DNA from: Streptomyces sp. H27-C3
GTDB taxonomy: Bacteria; Actinomycetota; Actinomycetes; Streptomycetales; Streptomycetaceae
Direction: 5' to 3'
DNA: 64,000 nt
Assembly: GCF_030063415.1 (NCBI RefSeq)
Contig: NZ_JASITA010000018.1
Coordinates: forward strand, 1 to 64,000
This document shows positions 1 through 9,091 of the stretch, in pieces; the first letter of the stretch is position 1, and each line of letters opens with the position of its first letter. A program made the translations under genes and the position numbers. Under the pieces are notes generated by a model. The model was given only the letters and a program-made list of their open reading frames with translations. It was not told where the DNA came from and made no database searches.

Positions 1-77
1 CCCCTTCCTTTTCGATCACGCCTCTTGGACACTCGGCATGCTCACGTTTCCCCCCACCCCAAGAGGTCCCCGCACTC

Positions 78-2135
78 ATGCCTGAACTCAATCGCCGCCG
101 CTTCCTCCAGATCGCCGGCGCGTCCGCCGGCGCCGCCGCACTGGCCGGCAGCATCGGCCGGGCCGCGGCCATCCCCGCCAACCGCCGCTCCGGCACCATC
201 GACGATGTCGAGCACATCGTCGTCCTGATGCAGGAGAACCGGTCCTTCGACCACTACTTCGGCGCGCTGAAGGGCGTCCGCGGATTCGGCGACCCGCGCC
301 CGGTGCAGCTGCCCAGCGGCAAGTCCGTCTGGTATCAGTCGGACGGCGCGAAGGACGTACTGCCCTACCACCCGGACGCCGACAACCTCGGGATGCAGTT
401 CATCGCGGGTCTCAACCACGACTGGGCGGGCGGTCACAAGGCCTGGAACCAGGGCAAGTACGACAACTGGATCCCCGCGAAGTCGACGGGGGCGATGGCG
501 TACCTGACCCGCGAGGACATCCCGTTCCACTACGCGCTCGCCGACGCGTTCACCGTGTGCGACGCCTATCACAGCTCGTTCATGGGGGCCACCGACCCCA
601 ACCGCTACTACATGCTGTCGGGCCACACCGGCAATGACGGCAAGGGCGGCGGCCCGGTCCTGGGCAACGACGAACTCGGGTACGACTGGACGACGTACCC
701 GGAGCGGCTGGAGCAGGCCGACGTCTCGTGGAAGGTCTACCAGGACATCGGCGACGGCCTGAACGCCGCGGGCAAGTGGGGCTGGATCGAGGACGCGTAC
801 CGCGGCAACTACGGCGACAACTCGCTGCTGTACTTCAACACGTACCGCAACGCCGAGCCCGGCAACCCGCTCTACGACAAGGCCCGCACCGGCACCGACG
901 TCAAGAAGGGCGGCGGCTTCTTCGACATCCTCAAGGCCGACGTCGCGGCCGACAAGCTCCCGCAGATCTCCTGGATCGCCGCCCCGGAGGCCTTCACCGA
1001 GCACCCCAACTTCCCGTCGAACTACGGGGCCTGGTACATCTCGCAGGTGCTGGACGCGCTCACGTCCAACCCGGAGGTGTGGGCGAAGACCGCCCTGTTC
1101 ATCACCTATGACGAGAACGACGGTTACTTCGACCACGTCCCGCCGCCCCACCCGCCGGCCTCCGCCGCCCAGGGTCTGTCCACCGCAGACACCGCGCTGG
1201 ACAACTTCGCCGGTAACGGCAGTTATGCGGCCGGCCCCTACGGCCTCGGCCAGCGCGTGCCCATGCTCGTCGTGTCCCCCTGGAGCACCGGCGGCTTCGT
1301 CTGCTCGGAGGTCTTCGACCACACATCCATCATCCGGTTCATGGAGAGCCGCTTCGGCGTCGACGAGCCGAACATCTCGCCCTGGCGGCGCGAGGTCTGC
1401 GGCGACCTCAGCTCGGCCTTCGACTTCGGCCTCCAGGACACCGCCCCCGCCGTGCTCCCGGACACCGACGGATACACCCCGCCGGACAAGGAGCGGCACG
1501 ACAGCTATGTGCCCAAGCCGCCCGCCAACCCCGCGATGCCCAAGCAGGAGAAGGGGGCGAGGCCGGCCAGGCCGCTGCCGTACGCGCCCCTGGTGGACGG
1601 CGTGGCGACGCCGTCCACGGGGAAGTTCACGCTGACCTTCAGCGCGGGCGAGCAGGCCGGGGCGTGTTTCTCCGTCAGGTCGGCGAACCGCACGGACGGG
1701 CCGTGGACCTACACGGCGGGGGCCGGTAAGAAGCTCTCCGACACCTGGAGCACGAAGTACTCCAAGGGCGCGTACGACCTCTCCGTGTTCGGCCCGAACG
1801 GCTTCCTGCGCACTTTCAAGGGCCCCGGCACCACCGCGGGCCCGGAGGTGGGCGCCCGCCACGACGCCGCCAGTGGCCGCGTCGTGCTGACCCTGACGAA
1901 TCCGACGGGCGCGGACTGTCACCTCACGCTCACGAACGCGTACGGCGGCAAGAAGGAGACGTTCACCGTGCGGGCGGGTGGCAAGGTGGTGCACCCGGTG
2001 GACCTACGCGGCAGCAAGCGGTGGTACGACCTGTCCGTGGTGTCCGACAAGGACGCCTCGTTCCTGCGCAGGTTCGCCGGGCACGTGGAGACGGGTGAGC
2101 CCGGCGTGAGCGACCCGGCGATCATCACCGGCTAG
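78..2135 (+). CDS. Secreted phosphocholine-type phospholipase C
   Basis: A 685-residue protein of the bacterial non-haemolytic phospholipase C (phosphoesterase) family, which releases phosphorylated head groups from phospholipids outside the cell. The N-terminus has a twin-arginine motif (R6-R7-R8-F9-L10) and an Ala-rich hydrophobic stretch ending near residue 31, so Tat export is expected. The family motif ENRSFDHYFG is at residues 53-62, and TYDENDGYFDH near residue 345 carries further metal or phosphate ligands. The region after about residue 500 fits the two C-terminal beta domains usual in this family. The start has AGAGG 11 bases upstream. Family call is firm; head-group preference is inferred. 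Confidence 0.93.
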   Translation: MPELNRRRFLQIAGASAGAAALAGSIGRAAAIPANRRSGTIDDVEHIVVLMQENRSFDHYFGALKGVRGFGDPRPVQLPSGKSVWYQSDGAKDVLPYHPDADNLGMQFIAGLNHDWAGGHKAWNQGKYDNWIPAKSTGAMAYLTREDIPFHYALADAFTVCDAYHSSFMGATDPNRYYMLSGHTGNDGKGGGPVLGNDELGYDWTTYPERLEQADVSWKVYQDIGDGLNAAGKWGWIEDAYRGNYGDNSLLYFNTYRNAEPGNPLYDKARTGTDVKKGGGFFDILKADVAADKLPQISWIAAPEAFTEHPNFPSNYGAWYISQVLDALTSNPEVWAKTALFITYDENDGYFDHVPPPHPPASAAQGLSTADTALDNFAGNGSYAAGPYGLGQRVPMLVVSPWSTGGFVCSEVFDHTSIIRFMESRFGVDEPNISPWRREVCGDLSSAFDFGLQDTAPAVLPDTDGYTPPDKERHDSYVPKPPANPAMPKQEKGARPARPLPYAPLVDGVATPSTGKFTLTFSAGEQAGACFSVRSANRTDGPWTYTAGAGKKLSDTWSTKYSKGAYDLSVFGPNGFLRTFKGPGTTAGPEVGARHDAASGRVVLTLTNPTGADCHLTLTNAYGGKKETFTVRAGGKVVHPVDLRGSKRWYDLSVVSDKDASFLRRFAGHVETGEPGVSDPAIITG

Positions 2136-2178
2136 TTCCCGCGTCGCGGTGGGTGTCCGCGGCTGTCCGTGCCCCGGC

Positions 2179-2196
2179 CCCCGAGGAGAGTCGGGG
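2179..2196 (+). terminator. Possible terminator hairpin after phospholipase C
   Basis: CCCCGA and TCGGGG form a 6-bp stem around a 6-nt loop, 43 bases after the phospholipase stop. No T-run follows, which is normal in Streptomyces. Weak evidence on its own. Confidence 0.35.
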
Positions 2197-2426
2197 CGGG
2201 AGGCTCAGCGGGGGCCGGGTGGCCGGGACGCTCAGCGGGGCAGGGTGGTCGAGTCCACGAAGGCCGGTACGGCCGCCTGCGGCTGGTTGCGCGCGGGGCC
2301 GTCAGCGGGTCCCAGGCGTTGGTGTGCCAGACGTTCTGCATGAACGCCGAGGGCTTCTTGGGGATCCGGTTGGGGGGTGTCTCTCCCCCATGCCTGCCGT
2401 GCGTGTTGTGCCTGCACCCTGCCGGT

Positions 2427-2492
2427 GATGCTGCTTCGAGAACGCTTTGAGAATGCTTCGTGAGTGCCTTGTGAGTACCTTGAGGGCGCTCT
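2427..2492. repeat. Six degenerate 11-bp tandem direct repeats
   Basis: Six consecutive 11-base units start at 2427, 2438, 2449, 2460, 2471 and 2482, with a consensus near GAGAATGCTTC. They lie about 190 bases upstream of the SSI-type inhibitor in an otherwise gene-free 540-base stretch (2136-2679). An 11-base period places each unit on the same face of the helix. That spacing resembles binding sites of SARP-type activators, which use direct heptamers at 11-base periodicity. A 9-bp inverted repeat (2460-2468 with 2496-2504) overlaps the array. Confidence 0.55.
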
Positions 2493-2679
2493 CACGGCAC
2501 TCACGGAGTGGCGCTGCGTGGCGTGCCTGTCAATGGTCTAGACGAGACGCCTCGGGGCTCCCACGAGAGAGGCGCGGGCCGCACACCCGTACGGGTGACA
2601 GCGCGGCGTGGCCGTTTGCGGGCCGCTGTTGCGCCGGATGGCCTGGGATCTCCCCGACACCGAGCCCCAGGAGTTCCGG

Positions 2680-3078
2680 ATGACACCCCGAGCCGCCTTC
2701 TTCGCCGCCGCGCTGCTCACCCTCGTGGCGTCCGCCCCGGCCGCCGCGGTCCAGCCGGCCGAGGGCTCCGCCCCGGCGCGCAGCCTGTACCTCGCCATCT
2801 CCGGGTCCGAGCGCACCTGGAGCCGCAGTGTCATCCTCGACTGCCCGCCCGGCGCCGAACCGCCGCACCCTCGTGCGCGGGCCGCGTGCGACGCCATCAC
2901 CTGGGCGCGCGGCGACCTCGACGCGCTGCGGGGCGAGCCGCACGCCTGCACCATGGAACTCGACCCGGTGACGGTGAGCGCCACGGGCCGCGGGCAGAGC
3001 GCGCCCAAGGCCTGGCGCAAGACCTACGCCAATGCCTGCGTGATGGACGCGACCACCGGCCCTGTCTTCCGCTTCTGA
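2680..3078 (+). CDS. Subtilisin inhibitor-like (SSI family) secreted protein
   Basis: A 132-residue precursor with a Sec-type signal peptide (about residues 1-23). Four cysteines (55, 70, 90, 120) occupy the places of the two SSI disulfides. The reactive loop reads CTMELDPV, with Met92 at the usual P1 position; SSI itself has CPMVYDPV. SSI proteins inhibit secreted subtilisin or trypsin-like proteases and are near-universal in Streptomyces. The start at 2680 was preferred to an upstream in-frame start because it begins the signal peptide directly. The acidic residue after P1 may narrow the target range. The tandem repeats at 2427-2492 lie upstream. Confidence 0.88.
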   Translation: MTPRAAFFAAALLTLVASAPAAAVQPAEGSAPARSLYLAISGSERTWSRSVILDCPPGAEPPHPRARAACDAITWARGDLDALRGEPHACTMELDPVTVSATGRGQSAPKAWRKTYANACVMDATTGPVFRF

Positions 3079-3114
3079 CCCGCACCACGCCCGCGTCGCG
3101 CGTACGGAGGCGTT

Positions 3115-3303
3115 TCAGCTGCTGCGCGACGCGACCATCCCGAGAGTCACCAGACCGAGCAGCACCCAGCCGAACCACAGCCAGCCGTTGCTGCCGAGTG
3201 CCGCCGTGTACGCCGTGACTACCACCAGCGTCCCGACGGTGAGCACCCCCATGGACTTCGTGGAACCGGGCATGCGCGCCCCCTCCTTCGGAGTGGATGC
3301 CAT
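3115..3303 (-). CDS. Small two-helix membrane protein, unknown function
   Basis: A 62-residue protein with a short polar N-terminus and two hydrophobic segments (about residues 18-35 and 40-56), ending in RSS. The composition is typical of small conserved actinobacterial membrane proteins, but I do not recognise a named family. It converges on the SSI gene, with 36 bases between stops. A GTG two codons upstream is an alternative start. Transcription runs from the side of the ctaG gene, whose 3' end is about 70 bases away on the same strand. Confidence 0.55.
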   Translation of the reverse strand: MASTPKEGARMPGSTKSMGVLTVGTLVVVTAYTAALGSNGWLWFGWVLLGLVTLGMVASRSS

Positions 3304-3372
3304 CGTCACCCGTGGAACGCTCCGGCGCTACCGTGCCTACCGGACCCGCGGGTCCGAAAACCGCTGGCCGGG

Positions 3373-4326
3373 CTACCGGCTTCGCGCGTTCAGCGAGGCC
3401 AGATAGGCGTTGTACGCCACCAGCTCCTTGTCGCCGTCACGGTCCGCGGCGCGGTCCGAGCGCCGCGCCACCCGCTGCTCGGACCGGTACCACTGGAAGA
3501 CCAGCGCGATCAGGACCAGCACGGACGGGATCTCGCTGAACGCCCAGGCGATGCCGCCCGCCGCGTTCTGGTCGGTCAGCGCGTCGATGCCGAGCGACGC
3601 GGGCGGGTTCTCGTACGTGCTGATCATGGGCTGGGTCGCCATCATCAGGGCGATGCCGAAGAACGCGTGGAAGGGCATCCCTGCGAACAGCTCCAGCATC
3701 CGCATCACATAGCCGGGGCGGTGCGGGCCCGGGTCGATGCCCATGATCGGCCAGAAGAAGACCAGGCCGACGGCGAGGAAGTGCACCATCATCGCGAGGT
3801 GCCCCGGCTTGCTCTCCATCAGGAAGTCGAAGAGCGGCGTGAAGTAGAGCCCGTACAGGCTCGCGATGAACAGCGGGATGGTGAACGCCGGGTGCGTGAC
3901 GATCTTCATATAGCGGCTGTGCAGCAGCATCAGCAGGATCTCGCGCGGGCCCTTGCGATTGCCGCGCCCCGCCACCGGCAGCGCGCGCAGCGCCAGCGTG
4001 ACCGGGGCGCCGAGCAGCAGCAGGATCGGGGTCAGCATGCTGATGATCATGTGCTGCACCATGTGCACGCTGAACATGACCATGCCGTAGTCGTTGAGCT
4101 TGGTGCACATCACCAGCGCGATGCTCAGCACACCGATCACGTAGAAGATCATCCGGCCGACCGGCCAGCTGTCGCCCCGCCGGTGCAGCCGCACCACACC
4201 CCAGCCGTAGGCCCCCAGGGCCAGCACGCAGCCGATCAGGAAGAAGGGGTCCGGGGAGAACTCGAGGCCCCGTCCCAGCGTGAACGGCGGCAGATCCATG
4301 TTCATGCCGTGCCCGCTGTGATCCAT
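3373..4326 (-). CDS. ctaG: CtaG-type cytochrome c oxidase assembly membrane protein
   Basis: A 317-residue polytopic membrane protein of the caa3_CtaG family, associated with copper insertion into cytochrome c oxidase. It starts with a His/Met-rich segment (DHSGHGMNMD) and has about seven hydrophobic segments. Conserved His residues sit in the membrane parts, notably the SVHMVQHMIISMLTP stretch near residue 90 and FHAFFGIALMM near residue 215. The C-terminus is charged and cytosolic. It lies downstream of pfkA on the same strand but behind a strong hairpin (4382-4415), so it is probably transcribed separately. Confidence 0.9.
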   Translation of the reverse strand: MDHSGHGMNMDLPPFTLGRGLEFSPDPFFLIGCVLALGAYGWGVVRLHRRGDSWPVGRMIFYVIGVLSIALVMCTKLNDYGMVMFSVHMVQHMIISMLTPILLLLGAPVTLALRALPVAGRGNRKGPREILLMLLHSRYMKIVTHPAFTIPLFIASLYGLYFTPLFDFLMESKPGHLAMMVHFLAVGLVFFWPIMGIDPGPHRPGYVMRMLELFAGMPFHAFFGIALMMATQPMISTYENPPASLGIDALTDQNAAGGIAWAFSEIPSVLVLIALVFQWYRSEQRVARRSDRAADRDGDKELVAYNAYLASLNARSR

Positions 4327-4381
4327 CTGTCTCTCCCGAGGGGGTTACGCATTTCGTGCCGGTTGTCCGCTCCAGACTAGA

Positions 4382-4415
4382 ACCGCCCCCGGCCGCTCTT
4401 GCGGCCGGGGGCGGT
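4382..4415 (-). terminator. Strong hairpin terminator after pfkA
   Basis: A perfect 15-bp stem (4382-4396 with 4401-4415) closes on a TCTT loop, 20 bases past the pfkA stop on the minus strand and 56 bases before the ctaG start. It is almost entirely G+C. Confidence 0.85.
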
Positions 4416-4435
4416 CGGTGGAACGGGCAATAAAG

Positions 4436-5461
4436 TCAGAGCACGCACTCGGCCTCGGCGTACCGCTCGCTCGGCACGGTCTTCAGCGTTTCCACGGCCT
4501 CGGCCAGCGGAACCATCGTGATGTCCGTGCCGCGCAGCGCCGTCATCATGCCGAACTCGCCGCGGTGCGCCGCCTCCACCGCGTGCCAGCCGAAGCGGGT
4601 CGCCAGCACCCGGTCGTACGCCGTCGGGGTCCCGCCGCGCTGCACATGGCCGAGGATGACCGGGCGGGCCTCCTTGCCGAGGCGCTCCTCCAGCTCGACC
4701 GACAACTGCGTGGCCACGCCGGTGAAGCGCTCGTGGCCGTAGACGTCCTTGACTCCGACGTCGAAGTCCATGGAGCCCGCGCGCGGCTTGGCGCCCTCCG
4801 CGACCACGACGATCGCGAACCGCTTGCCCGCCGAGAAGCGCTTGCCGACCAGCGCGGTCAGCTCGTCGATGTCGAAGGGCCGCTCGGGGACGACGATCGC
4901 GTGCGCGCCGGCCGCCATGCCCGAGTGGAGCGCGATCCAGCCGGTGTGCCGCCCCATGACCTCGACGATCAGCACGCGCTGGTGCGACTCCGCGGTGGTC
5001 TTGAGCCGGTCCAGGGCCTCGGTCGCCACTCCGACGGCCGTGTCGAACCCGAAGGTGACATCGGTCGATGAGATGTCGTTGTCGATGGTCTTGGGTACGC
5101 CGACGATCGGCAGCCCCGCCTCGGCGAGCAGGTTCGCCGCCTTCAGCGTGCCTTCGCCGCCGATCGGGATGATCGCGTCGAGGCCCAGGTCCCTGACATG
5201 GCCACGGGCCTGCTCGACGCCGCCGCGCAGCTGCGCGGGCTGCACCCGCGAGGAGCCGAGGATCGTTCCGCCGCGGGCAAGGATGCCGCCGACCGCGTCC
5301 AGGTCAAGCTTGCGGTAGTCGCACTCCAGAAGACCCTTCCACCCGTCGTGGAAGCCGATGACCTCGTCACCGTGGTCGACGACGGCGCGGTGTACGACCG
5401 AGCGGATGACGGCGTTCAGGCCGGGGCAGTCGCCGCCGGAGGTGAGTACACCAATTCGCAT
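4436..5461 (-). CDS. pfkA: 6-phosphofructokinase
   Basis: A 341-residue phosphofructokinase that phosphorylates fructose 6-phosphate in glycolysis. The N-terminus MRIGVLTSGGDCPGLNAVIR is the family signature. The phosphoryl-donor loop is IGGEGT, with Gly at the position that is Gly in ATP-dependent enzymes. The catalytic loop reads PKTIDND, with Lys where classical bacterial ATP enzymes have Gly and PPi enzymes have Lys. This mixed signature is known in actinobacterial PFKs, so ATP use is likely but not certain. MGRHTGW and GHVQRGG substrate motifs are intact. The start at 5461 fits the family N-terminus; a six-codon extension is not supported. Confidence 0.94.
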   Translation of the reverse strand: MRIGVLTSGGDCPGLNAVIRSVVHRAVVDHGDEVIGFHDGWKGLLECDYRKLDLDAVGGILARGGTILGSSRVQPAQLRGGVEQARGHVRDLGLDAIIPIGGEGTLKAANLLAEAGLPIVGVPKTIDNDISSTDVTFGFDTAVGVATEALDRLKTTAESHQRVLIVEVMGRHTGWIALHSGMAAGAHAIVVPERPFDIDELTALVGKRFSAGKRFAIVVVAEGAKPRAGSMDFDVGVKDVYGHERFTGVATQLSVELEERLGKEARPVILGHVQRGGTPTAYDRVLATRFGWHAVEAAHRGEFGMMTALRGTDITMVPLAEAVETLKTVPSERYAEAECVL

Positions 5462-5616
5462 GCCCGAAAACCTTTGCAACGTGGGCCGAGGACCGGACCA
5501 CGTCGTCCGGGTTGGGTCCCGTCACCCTACTCGCGCAGGGTGACGGGACCGAACTGGACGTCCGACTGCTGGACACCGCAAATTTTGTACGAACCCACCA
5601 GGAGCCCGGCGGTGGG

Positions 5617-6345
5617 TCAGGCGGGCTGCGTCGCTGCGCCGATGCGCTCGGCGCGCAGCGCCTCGTACCACCGGTCGTCGGCGGGCGGCAGCGCGTTGAC
5701 GTCGAGGGCCAGCTTCAGCAGCAGGTCCGCGATGAGCGGGTTGCGGGCCAGCACCGGGCCGTGCATGTAGGTACCGAAGACGGTGTCGTTGTACGCGCCC
5801 TCCGTGCCGTCGCCGGTTCCGTTGCCCTTGCCGATCTGTACCCGGGCGAACGGCCGCGCCGTCGGGCCGAGATGGGTGATGCCCTGGTGGTTCTCGAAGC
5901 CGGTCAGCTGCGGGAGGTTCAGCCGGTCGTCGATGTCGCCGAGGACATCGCCGACACACCGCTCGCCCTCACCGCGGGTGCTGACCACGTCGAGCAGCCC
6001 GAGGCCCTGCTCGCGCTCGCCGAGGTCGTTGACGAACTCGTGGCCGAGGATCTGGTATCCGGCGCAGACCGAGAAGACGATCGCGCCGTTGGACACCGCG
6101 CGGCTGAGGCCGCCGTCGCGGCGCAGCCGCTCCGAGGCCAGTCGCTGCGGCCGGTCCTCGCCGCCACCGATCAGATAGATGTCGCCCGAGGTGGGGATCG
6201 GCTGGTCGCTGCGTACGTCCACACGCTGCACGTCGAGGCCGCGCTGACGGGCCCGGCGCTCGACGACCAGGGCATTGCCCTGGTCGCCGTACGTGCTCAG
6301 CAGGTCCGGGTAGATCCACACCAGGCGCAGGCTGCTGTCGCTCAT
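5617..6345 (-). CDS. gatD: Lipid II isoglutaminyl synthase, glutaminase subunit GatD
   Basis: A 242-residue class I glutamine amidotransferase. The nucleophile is Cys94 in FSVCAGYQILG, and a downstream GTYMHGP motif supplies the catalytic His. GatD hydrolyses glutamine and passes ammonia to MurT, which amidates D-glutamate of lipid II to D-isoglutamine for peptidoglycan cross-linking. The gene follows murT by 39 bases on the same strand, the standard operon arrangement. Length and CobQ-like fold motifs are normal. Confidence 0.93.
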   Translation of the reverse strand: MSDSSLRLVWIYPDLLSTYGDQGNALVVERRARQRGLDVQRVDVRSDQPIPTSGDIYLIGGGEDRPQRLASERLRRDGGLSRAVSNGAIVFSVCAGYQILGHEFVNDLGEREQGLGLLDVVSTRGEGERCVGDVLGDIDDRLNLPQLTGFENHQGITHLGPTARPFARVQIGKGNGTGDGTEGAYNDTVFGTYMHGPVLARNPLIADLLLKLALDVNALPPADDRWYEALRAERIGAATQPA

Positions 6346-6384
6346 GCTTGCTTGTCCATTTCTTCCGGTGTACGCGGCCTGGTC

Positions 6385-7623
6385 CTAGTTGCCGACGCGG
6401 CGGCGCAGGTCCTGGAAGGCGGTGTAGTTGGCGATCGTCTCGATCCGCCCGGGGGGTGCGAGCTGCACGGCCTCGTCGAGGGTCTCGCACACCCGGAAGT
6501 CCAGGTTCGCTACCTCCAGGCGCACGGCCAGGTCCAGCTTGCGGTCGCCGAGCACGAAGATCGGGTGACCGGCGAGCCTGGTGTAGTCGACGTCCCACAG
6601 CCACGAGGTGTCCGTGCCGTCCGCGCCGCGCGCGTTGACAGCCAGGATCACCGGGGTGGGCGGCGGGTCGATCAGGGAAAACGTTTCGAGCCAGCCCGCC
6701 GGGTTCTTCGCGAGGAGCAGTCGCAGGTCGCGGTTCTGGAACTGCACCACGTCGTAGCGCCCCGCCACCGCCTGCACCTGGTACATGCGCTCCAGCGCCA
6801 CCTGTGGCGGCACACCGAAGGTGGCGGCGACCGCGGCCGAGGTGGCGGCGTTCGCCTTGTTGGCGCGGCCCGGCAGCTGAAGATGGATCGGCCAGGCCGA
6901 GCCGTGCGGGTCCAGAACGTGGTCGCCGCTCAGCACCCAGCTGGGGGTGGGACGGCGGAAGCCGCAGTCGCCGCAGTACCAGTCGTCGCCGGGGCGCTGC
7001 ATCACACCGCCGCAGGACGGGCAGGACCAGGCGTCGTCCTTCCACTCCTGGCCGGCCGCCACCCACACCACATTGGGGGAGGAGGAGGCTGCCCAGACGA
7101 TCAGCGGGTCGTCCGCGTTCGCGATGACCACGGCCTTGTTGCCCGAAAGACCCTCGCGCCAGTGCTCGGCGAGCATCCGCGTCTCCGCGGCCCGGTCGAG
7201 CTGGTCGCGGGAGAGGTTGAGCAGGGCGATCGCCTTGGGCGTCACATCGCGAGCGACCCCCGCGAGGTACTTCTCGTCGACCTCGATCACGCCGTACTTC
7301 GCGTCCGAGCCGCCGGCCAGCGCGGACGTGATGCCCGCCGGCATGTTGGCGCCCAGCGCGTTGGAGACAACCGGGCCGCTGGCCCGCAGCGCCTCGGCGA
7401 TCAGCCGGGTCGTCGTCGTCTTGCCGTTCGTCGCAGAGACAAGCACGACGTCGAGATGCTGGGCGAGCCGCCCGAGCAGATCGGGGTCGAGCCTGAGCGC
7501 CACCTTGCCGCCGATCACGGATCCGCTGCCGCGTCCCGCGGCGCGGGACACCGCCGCCGCCGCCTTGCCTGCCGTCACGGCCAGCTTGGCCCGCGGCGAC
7601 AACGGCTCCGTGTTGCCTGCCAT
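6385..7623 (-). CDS. murT: Lipid II isoglutaminyl synthase, MurT subunit
   Basis: A 412-residue Mur-ligase-like protein. The ATP loop SATNGKTTTTRL is at about residues 63-74. The central domain carries a zinc ribbon (CPSC followed by CGDCGF) typical of MurT, and the C-terminal DUF1727 region follows. With GatD it amidates lipid II. The start at 7623 is chosen because AAGGAGGA lies about 8 bases upstream on the minus strand; a 16-codon upstream extension would cover that site. The divergent neighbour is the deformylase gene. Confidence 0.94.
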   Translation of the reverse strand: MAGNTEPLSPRAKLAVTAGKAAAAVSRAAGRGSGSVIGGKVALRLDPDLLGRLAQHLDVVLVSATNGKTTTTRLIAEALRASGPVVSNALGANMPAGITSALAGGSDAKYGVIEVDEKYLAGVARDVTPKAIALLNLSRDQLDRAAETRMLAEHWREGLSGNKAVVIANADDPLIVWAASSSPNVVWVAAGQEWKDDAWSCPSCGGVMQRPGDDWYCGDCGFRRPTPSWVLSGDHVLDPHGSAWPIHLQLPGRANKANAATSAAVAATFGVPPQVALERMYQVQAVAGRYDVVQFQNRDLRLLLAKNPAGWLETFSLIDPPPTPVILAVNARGADGTDTSWLWDVDYTRLAGHPIFVLGDRKLDLAVRLEVANLDFRVCETLDEAVQLAPPGRIETIANYTAFQDLRRRVGN

Positions 7624-7772
7624 CGTCACTGATCCTCCTTGCATCCGGCGCCGCACTTGCCCCAGGTCCACCGGTCAACAGTCGGGGCTCAGCCTATCGA
7701 GATCCAGCCGTGGCCCCGAACCGCGGCACCGCCCGGAGGCTGTGGTACCTGGCGGAACGTAGGCTTACGGCC

Positions 7773-8330
7773 ATGCGACATCGCCCAATTCCCGGCAGTT
7801 CCGGGCTCGTACGACCCATGACCATGCTGGGTGATCCGGTGCTGCATGCCACCTGTGAAGCCGTGACCGAATTCGGCCCCTCGCTCGTCGGTCTCGTCGA
7901 GGACATGTTCGCGACGATGTACGCGGCCGACGGGGTCGGCCTCGCGGCGAACCAGATCGGCCTGCCGCTGCGCGTCTTCGTATACGACTGTCCGGACGAC
8001 GAGGACGTCCGGCACGTGGGGCACATCGTCAACCCACGCCTGATCGAGGCGGAGGTCGACGCCATCACCGTACGCGGTCCCGAGGGCTGCCTGTCGCTGC
8101 CGGGCGTCGAAGCGGGCACCGAACGCTTCGACCACACCGTCGTCGAAGGGGTGTTGGTCACGGGCGAGCCGGTACGGATCGACGCCACCGGGTTCTTCGC
8201 CCGCTGTCTCCAGCACGAGTGCGACCACTTGGAGGGCCTGGTCTACACGGACCGGCTGGCCGGGTGGCGACGGGCGCGGGCACTGCGTGCGGCGCGGCGG
8301 GCGGGCCGGGGAGCGGCGCCGAAGGAGTGA
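7773..8330 (+). CDS. def: Peptide deformylase
   Basis: A 185-residue peptide deformylase, which removes the formyl group from nascent proteins. All three motifs are present: GVGLAANQIG, EGCLSLPG (metal Cys) and QHECDHLEG (metal His pair and catalytic Glu). The start MRHRPIPGSS is chosen because it puts the motifs at normal distance from the N-terminus; an in-frame ATG 21 codons upstream lacks a family match. The C-terminus is Arg-rich (GWRRARALRAARRAGR). Streptomyces normally carry several def genes, so this may be a paralogue. Confidence 0.93.
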   Translation: MRHRPIPGSSGLVRPMTMLGDPVLHATCEAVTEFGPSLVGLVEDMFATMYAADGVGLAANQIGLPLRVFVYDCPDDEDVRHVGHIVNPRLIEAEVDAITVRGPEGCLSLPGVEAGTERFDHTVVEGVLVTGEPVRIDATGFFARCLQHECDHLEGLVYTDRLAGWRRARALRAARRAGRGAAPKE

Positions 8331-8337
8331 GCGGGGC

Positions 8338-8985
8338 TCAGAAGCCGGGGCCGCCCGTGCGGTCGCCCGCGGTGGCCAGCCTGCCCCACAGCAGGTCCGC
8401 GAGGCTGGACACCAACTGGGCGCGGGAGCAGGGCCGTTCGCCCAGCCACCAGTCGCCGGCCGCGTGCATCATGCCGACGATTCCATGTCCCCATACCCGG
8501 GCGAGCTGCTCACTGCCTGGGCCCAGCTCCACCCGCTCGGCGATGACCTTCGCCAGCTCCTCGCCGAGCCGGCGCAGCAGCGGCGCCGAGTGCCGGCCGA
8601 CGTCGAAGCCCTGCTCGGGCTGGTACGCCTCCTCGGAGGGGTGCATCAGGAACCGGTAGACCTGCGGCCGGGCCTCGATCGCCGAGAGGTAGGTGTCGAG
8701 CGTCGCCTCCACCCGCTCGCGCCGCTCGGCCGGCGCGTCGAGCGCCGCCCGCAGCGCGTCGAGCAGGGCGTCGGTGTGGCGCTTGGCCAGGGCCCGGTAA
8801 AGACCGCCCTTGTCGCCGAAGTGCCGGTAGAGAATGGGCTTGGTGATCCCTGCTTCGGCGGCTATGGCGTTCATGGAAGCCTGTGGGCCGTCCCGGAGTA
8901 CCACGCGGTCGGCCGCTTCGAGCAGTTCCCGCCGTCGTCGTGCGGCCGCGGAGCGCTGCTGCGCATCCTGCTGTGTGGTGTCCAT
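8338..8985 (-). CDS. TetR family regulator, divergent to acyl-CoA dehydrogenase
   Basis: A 215-residue TetR-type repressor. The HTH is at about residues 20-65 (AIAAEAGITKPILYRHFGDK), followed by an all-helical ligand domain. It is divergent from the acyl-CoA dehydrogenase gene, with 164 bases between starts that contain GTAAC/GTTAC dyads at 9092-9119. This arrangement is common for regulators of lipid metabolism that sense acyl-CoAs. The ligand is inferred from context only. It converges on def with 7 bases between stops. Confidence 0.88.
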   Translation of the reverse strand: MDTTQQDAQQRSAAARRRRELLEAADRVVLRDGPQASMNAIAAEAGITKPILYRHFGDKGGLYRALAKRHTDALLDALRAALDAPAERRERVEATLDTYLSAIEARPQVYRFLMHPSEEAYQPEQGFDVGRHSAPLLRRLGEELAKVIAERVELGPGSEQLARVWGHGIVGMMHAAGDWWLGERPCSRAQLVSSLADLLWGRLATAGDRTGGPGF

Positions 8986-9091
8986 GGTGTGTCTCCCCGC
9001 CCAAGCGATTCCGTGACGCTTGGGAAACGTAACACTGTGGCCAAGGCCCGTGCCGATCCACCCGGCACTGGTTGACAGGGTCTACTTGCCA

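Noticed and set aside
42..1994. Very long reading frame antisense to phospholipase C
   Set aside because: Composition (Arg/Val/Gly-rich, no domain) is that of a third-position-GC shadow; the sense frame has clear catalytic motifs and a Tat signal.
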